Of a stretch of 42,169 bases of DNA, positions 38,976-42,169 are shown piece after piece (position 1 is the first letter of the stretch; every line of letters starts with the position of its first letter). The notes under the pieces are model-generated. The model was not told the origin of the DNA. It ran no database searches and worked only from the letters and a program-made list of their open reading frames with translations. The DNA is from Paludibacteraceae bacterium (lineage in GTDB: Bacteria > Bacteroidota > Bacteroidia > Bacteroidales > Paludibacteraceae). The stretch lies in NCBI GenBank assembly GCA_017478725.1, contig JAFVDD010000028.1, forward strand, positions 1 to 42,169. Reading direction: 5' to 3'. Both the position numbers and the translations under genes were made by a program.

Positions 38976-39608
38976 CTCCCTAATCGCTGCCTCCGGGTCT
39001 TCGGCTCCGAAGACGGCGCTGCCGGCTACCAGCACGTCTGCTCCGGCGTCAAAGAGCGCATGTGCGTTAGTTGTGTTCACGCCGCCGTCTATCTCAATCA
39101 GTGTCTTCAGCCCGCGGCGGTCGATCTCTTTGCGGATGAAACGGATCTTGTCCATCGTCTCGGGAATGAATTTTTGCCCGCCGAAGCCTGCGAAAACCGA
39201 CATCAGCAGAACCATGTCCACTTGGTCCAGATAGGGCAAAAGCCGCTTGGCGTCAATATCGGGATTGATGGTCAGGCATGTCCGCACGCCTTTGGCCTTA
39301 ATCAGATCCAGTATCGGCAGCGGGTTGTCCACTGCTTCCAGATGGAAGCCTACGGAGTAGGCACCGGCGTCGCAGAACCGCTCCACGTATTTCTCGGGAT
39401 GAACAATCATCAGATGTACGTCCAGCGGCTTGGTGCAATATTGCCGGAAGGGCTTCATCAGCGGAAAACCAAAGGAAATGTTCGGCACAAACACGCCGTC
39501 CATTACATCTATGTGCAGCCAGTCCGCCTCGCTGCGGTTGATCATTTCCAGATCCTGCCTGAGGTTTCCGAAATCCGCGGACAATACCGAAGGTGCTATG
39601 AGTCTCAT
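38958..39608 (-). CDS. rpe: Ribulose-phosphate 3-epimerase
   Basis: 216 residues from ATG 39606-39608; the frame is open for 49 codons more but these cover the promoter. TIM-barrel enzyme interconverting ribulose 5-phosphate and xylulose 5-phosphate. Motifs: IAPSVLSADFGNL at the start, WLHIDVMDGVFVPNISFG near 32 (catalytic Asp), DVHLMIVHPEKYV near 64, VLLMSVFAGFGGQKFI near 138 and IEIDGGVNTTN near 170 (second catalytic Asp). Its C-terminal residues come from a 7-bp repeat. It heads the comEC-xseA-HhH transcript. Confidence 0.96.
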   Translation of the reverse strand: MRLIAPSVLSADFGNLRQDLEMINRSEADWLHIDVMDGVFVPNISFGFPLMKPFRQYCTKPLDVHLMIVHPEKYVERFCDAGAYSVGFHLEAVDNPLPILDLIKAKGVRTCLTINPDIDAKRLLPYLDQVDMVLLMSVFAGFGGQKFIPETMDKIRFIRKEIDRRGLKTLIEIDGGVNTTNAHALFDAGADVLVAGSAVFGAEDPEAAIREMKSEK

Positions 39609-39625
39609 GTTTCTCAATTTTTGCA

Positions 39626-39656
39626 CAAAGGTACAACAAAAATTGCACATATGCAA
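39626..39656 (-). promoter_or_regulatory. Promoter of the rpe-comEC-xseA operon
   Basis: Reverse strand: TTGC (39653-39656), 19-bp spacer beginning ATATGTGCAA, TACCTTTG (39626-39633). Apart from one base in the spacer it is identical to the mutT-like promoter. Confidence 0.87.
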
Positions 39657-39736
39657 GTGAAAAAGGATTTTTTTGAGAAAGTAGTAGTTTATAGCCTCTG
39701 TAAGGGCATATGTTCTGCGTGTTATAACTACCAAAA

Positions 39737-39761
39737 GAGCCGATGAAAACATCACCGGCTC
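39737..39761 (-). terminator. Terminator of the WG-repeat lipoprotein gene
   Basis: Reverse strand: GAGCCG and ATG pair with CATCGGCTC around TTTT, with a 3-nt bulge, followed by TTTTGG. It lies 30 bp after the stop. Confidence 0.65.
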
Positions 39762-39791
39762 ATTCAGTAGTTCTTTCTTTTTTCTCTAAAA

Positions 39792-41324
39792 CTATTTACG
39801 TTTCAAGAACTTCTTCGCAGGGGCAGAGCCTCCTTCTGCTGGACCAACCTCTACATTTCCATTCGGATATTCAGCGGAGACATAATAATAAAACTCAGCT
39901 ATGAAGCCGATGCTGTAACCGTAATATGTTAATGCTTCCCTTACTTCGGACAGATCGAACCAACTAGCCCCATTGTCACTTGCAGTCGTATTGATATTTA
40001 CACCATTATCGCCCCATTGACCAATATAAGAATATACTTTACCCACATCCGTGAATTCTCCATAATACTGCATTGGTTGCCAAGTCCAAGCGCCACCACC
40101 CCACGGATGTTTGATATAATAAGTAGCTTGGCCATAGGGATCAGTCGGATCGGTCGGATCAGTCGGGTCAGATGGATTAATGGGATCTGTCGGGGTAGTA
40201 GGAGTAACGCCTGGAGTTGCTACCGGAGATGTGATGGGTTTGCCATTGGTCGCATCGCCAATCCAATCACGAACCTGATCACCACTGGTGGTGACGTAAC
40301 GATAGAAATACTGACCTTGATCATTATGTGACCAAACCAAGCAGAGACCGCCACGGAAATTTCCATAGGGAGCTTCACCTTTATTGAGCGAGAACTTGCG
40401 TGCTCCATCAGTTCCAACAGCCTCATAATCACCTCCATCAACGTATTTAACAAAAGCAATACCCTCATGGAAATCTGTAGCAGCAACTGCTCTACCGTTG
40501 CTCAAGTTCAGCTCTTTTCCATCTTTGTCAATGTAGGTGTACTTGCCATCTATTGTTACCAAAGCCAAGCCGTTGTCAGTGAAGGTGTTAATCTGTCCAT
40601 AAATCGGAGAATTGATTTCTTTACCCTGAGTATCCATCAAACCGTATTTTCTTCTTTCGTTATCCCAGAAAGAGAGACGTCCGTTACCAAGGCTCTTCAA
40701 TTGAGGATACTTAGGCTGAATAACAGTTTGAGCACTTTTGTTGATGGCAAAATAATTACCACCACGTTTTACGATAGCCACATTATCTGTGAATGTATTC
40801 GCTTCATCATAAATAGCATCAATGACCTGAGTTTTGTTTTTGTCAATGTAACCGTAGAAATCAGAGGAGTTTTTTTTGCAGCTAATCAAGCCGTTGTCAC
40901 TCATCTCGCCGAGAGCGTAGTAATAAGGGTCGATAACTATTTTCAGTTGGTTGTTCAACAATCCCCAATAACCACCCGATTGATAACGCATATAGCCGTT
41001 ATAGAATTCGCCGGTGCAATAGTCGAACGAAGGAGCACCGCTAACACGGTTTCCGTCCGTACCGATAAATTCTGTCACGCTACCCGTTTTTGCCAAAGCA
41101 TAGCCACTACTGAATTCATAGGCAGCAGTAAAACGAGCATCAAAAGCCCAGTCGCCCTTGGCATCCATGTACCCCCATTGTCTGCTGGACTCATCATAAC
41201 GAGGCCAGAGTTGAGCTGTTGATTTGTCAGGACTCGGAGTGGTTCCGCCGCCTGAATTCTCGCAACTCATCATGAACAGGGAGGCTACCATAGCCACACC
41301 TGCATAAAGAAATGATTTTTTCAT
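39792..41324 (-). CDS. WG-repeat lipoprotein with proline/threonine linker
   Basis: 510 residues. The signal peptide ends in a lipobox (SLFMMSC), giving a lipid-anchored protein. Residues 40-350 contain at least seven WG-type beta repeats (RQWGYMDAKGDWAFDARF, GYWGLLNNQLKIVIDPYY, YGYIDKNKTQVIDAIYD, KYGLMDTQGKEI, YTYIDKDGKELNL). A Pro/Thr/Asp linker (TPTTPTDPINPSDPTDPTD) leads to a C-terminal domain of about 100 residues rich in Trp and Tyr (HPWGGGAWTWQPMQYYGEF) that I do not recognise. WG repeats are thought to mediate protein binding; the function is unknown. It may be co-transcribed with the small gene 56 bp upstream. Confidence 0.85.
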   Translation of the reverse strand: MKKSFLYAGVAMVASLFMMSCENSGGGTTPSPDKSTAQLWPRYDESSRQWGYMDAKGDWAFDARFTAAYEFSSGYALAKTGSVTEFIGTDGNRVSGAPSFDYCTGEFYNGYMRYQSGGYWGLLNNQLKIVIDPYYYALGEMSDNGLISCKKNSSDFYGYIDKNKTQVIDAIYDEANTFTDNVAIVKRGGNYFAINKSAQTVIQPKYPQLKSLGNGRLSFWDNERRKYGLMDTQGKEINSPIYGQINTFTDNGLALVTIDGKYTYIDKDGKELNLSNGRAVAATDFHEGIAFVKYVDGGDYEAVGTDGARKFSLNKGEAPYGNFRGGLCLVWSHNDQGQYFYRYVTTSGDQVRDWIGDATNGKPITSPVATPGVTPTTPTDPINPSDPTDPTDPTDPYGQATYYIKHPWGGGAWTWQPMQYYGEFTDVGKVYSYIGQWGDNGVNINTTASDNGASWFDLSEVREALTYYGYSIGFIAEFYYYVSAEYPNGNVEVGPAEGGSAPAKKFLKRK

Positions 41325-41380
41325 ACGAATAAAAATTAAGTTAGTTAATAAATGTTAATAAGGGTGAATATAGATTCACT

Positions 41381-41587
41381 TTATATAATCGGCTTAATAG
41401 TGAGAGGAACATAACCTTTTTCGGTGTAGCGGCCACATGAAATCTTCAAAGGGATGGCATGATCGGCGGCATATTGCAGTTCAGTTTGAATGACCGACCG
41501 GATATCGGACTCTGTAGCACGGACATAACCTGTTTCTGAGCCTAAAAGGCTATGTTTAATTGTTATTTTCCAGTTGTATAGCTCCAT
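41381..41587 (-). CDS. Small conserved-looking protein of unknown function
   Basis: 68 residues from ATG 41585-41587. It starts MELYNWKITIKHSLLGSE and ends YVPLTIKPII; the composition and regular beta-alpha pattern look like a real protein and there is no membrane helix. The frame is open for 82 codons upstream, but that part lies in the structured RNA and has unlikely composition, so the short form is preferred. It begins 28 nt downstream of the T-tract of a strong terminator, so it depends either on read-through from the RNA promoter at 41940-41970 or on an unseen promoter. Confidence 0.5.
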   Translation of the reverse strand: MELYNWKITIKHSLLGSETGYVRATESDIRSVIQTELQYAADHAIPLKISCGRYTEKGYVPLTIKPII

Positions 41588-41614
41588 TCTATTTTGTAAA
41601 GCAATGCACAACAT

Positions 41615-41658
41615 AAAAAAAGCGCAGACCTCACGTTGCTTACTTACAACTTGAGGCC
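41615..41658 (-). terminator. Terminator of the candidate structured RNA
   Basis: Reverse strand: GGCCTCA-A-GTTGT and GCAAC-G-TGAGGTC form a 12-bp stem with one mismatch, followed by TGCGC and seven T (41615-41621). Confidence 0.85.
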
Positions 41659-41934
41659 TTCGCATTGCCTGAGAACCAAATAAACAACAATGAAACCTAC
41701 GCCGATATGACAACTGCCTTACACAAAAACGGCAAAGCAGGGTATAGTCATACCCATAGGCGTTCACCTTACGTTGTATCCGGTTCTTATTCTGAAAGTT
41801 GCGAAGTTCCAAGTTGAAGAACACAAACGTCAATAAACGCTATCAATATGTGTGAAAATCCCGCCGCTTTGAAGAGACACATCCCTCCGGCGTAGATTCT
41901 CGTATATCATTCGATCATGCTCGAACGATATTCC
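41615..41934 (-). ncRNA. Candidate structured non-coding RNA (about 315 nt)
   Basis: A full promoter (41940-41970) and a strong terminator (41615-41658) bound a region with poor coding character but dense pairing. The 5' end is an 11-bp hairpin (ATATCGTTCGA with TCGAATGATAT, loop GCATGA). Then CTACGCCG at 41888-41895 can pair over 190 nt with CGGCGTAG at 41697-41704, or locally with CGGCG. A 6-bp hairpin GGGTAT/ATACCC lies at 41740-41755. I do not recognise it as tmRNA, RNase P, 6S or SRP RNA. It may be a free RNA or a long leader for the 68-residue gene. Confidence 0.6.
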
Positions 41935-41939
41935 GACTG

Positions 41940-41970
41940 CAAAATTACAACAAAAAAACGACACTTGCAA
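41940..41970 (-). promoter_or_regulatory. Promoter of the candidate structured RNA
   Basis: Reverse strand: TTGC (41967-41970), 19-bp spacer beginning AAGTGTC, TAATTTTG (41940-41947). Confidence 0.8.
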
Positions 41971-41987
41971 GAAAAAGTGTCATTTTT
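41952..41987. terminator. Bidirectional terminator overlapping the structured-RNA promoter
   Basis: GACACTT and AAGTGTC form a 7-bp stem (41960-41966 and 41975-41981) with T-tracts on both strands. On the reverse strand it ends transcription from the IS982-like side, and the -33 TTGC lies in its loop. Confidence 0.7.
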
Positions 41988-42045
41988 ATGCATTTTTTTG
42001 CAGATAGTCCACTATATAATAAGTAGAGATAACCCGTTGGCGGAA

Positions 42046-42168
42046 TTACCCCAGCGCATATTTAATTCTTCCAATCGGTTTGTTGTTGATAAAGTTAATA
42101 TATTGTAGGACAGTGATTGCGCTGATTTTGCTGATAATACGAGCAAAAAGTCCTACTTGTTGTTTGGC
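42046..42168 (-). mobile_element. 3' end of an IS982-family transposase gene (cut by window edge)
   Basis: Forty codons plus TAA (42046-42048) are open to the right edge. The translation, with GLFARIISKISAITVLQYI and INNKPIGRIKYAL, matches the C-terminus of IS982-family transposases. The catalytic part lies outside the window. The right terminal inverted repeat should fall within about 41990-42045, where GATAACCCGTTGGCGG is a candidate, but the other end is needed to confirm it. Confidence 0.8.
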
Positions 42169-42169
42169 A

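Noticed and set aside
38958-39755. The longer frame for ribulose-phosphate epimerase
   Set aside because: The extra 49 codons cover the promoter; the conserved N-terminus starts at 39608.
41588-41833. N-terminal 82 residues of the 150-codon reverse frame
   Set aside because: Cys/Arg/Phe-rich composition, strong RNA hairpins including a terminator inside it, and no plausible fold.

Overview
The window looks like chromosomal DNA from a member of the Bacteroidota, most likely the order Bacteroidales. The evidence is: Bacteroidota-type promoters (TTGC, 19-bp spacer, TAnnTTTG) in front of many genes; lineage-typical families (DUF3127, DUF6242, DUF2147, the TGS-nucleoside kinase fusion, BspA-type leucine-rich repeats); a PorZ-like protein with a type IX secretion tail; and an IS982-type transposase end. 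Family names come from recognising the translated sequences; no database search was run.

Layout. 1-2.4 kb is accessory: the start of an unrecognised gene, an AlbA_2/Schlafen-type regulator with an operator-like palindrome on its start site, and the stump of an esterase gene. A mutT-type Nudix gene then diverges from gyrB across a 500-bp gap holding two strong hairpins and a possible small RNA. 3.5-11.0 kb is a tight seven-gene forward run: gyrB, LOG-family hydrolase, a GH16-fold protein, kdsA, nucleoside kinase, SPOR protein, folE. 11.2-18.4 kb is a reverse operon: rdgB, a giant tandem-duplicated PorZ-like protein, an acyltransferase-3 protein and a phosphoethanolamine transferase. This links type IX secretion/A-LPS to envelope glycan decoration. 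18.6-23.7 kb carries a DUF2147 protein, an initiator-like tRNA-Met, a reverse operon (nucleosidase, RlmI-like methyltransferase, DEDDh exonuclease) and an FGE-fold secreted protein.

23.8-25.4 kb holds tRNA-Cys and sufB, apparently on one promoter, with no sufC, sufD or sufS next to sufB. Then come a BspA-like surface protein, a YoeB-type toxin-antitoxin pair, and a reverse cluster: pgk, DUF3127 (with an SSB-like C-terminal tip), metallophosphoesterase, recO. 30.7-39.6 kb holds a DUF6242 lipoprotein, 5-formyl-THF cyclo-ligase, an unknown conserved protein, a polyprenyl synthase, ddl, a ComEA-like HhH protein, xseA, comEC and rpe. The right end holds a WG-repeat lipoprotein, a 68-residue ORF, a probable structured RNA of about 315 nt with its own promoter and terminator, and the 3' end of an IS982-family transposase.

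The most unusual signals are: (1) three intergenic arrays with a strict 11-nt period anchored on TCGG, two of which share whole units; (2) the double-length PorZ-like protein within an envelope-modification operon; (3) the candidate structured RNA at the right end; (4) fourteen promoters sharing an extended TTGCATATGT-type -33 element with an invariant 19-bp spacer; (5) tRNA-Cys coupled to sufB through a 13-bp hairpin, with a swapped tRNA elbow pair (A19-U56).
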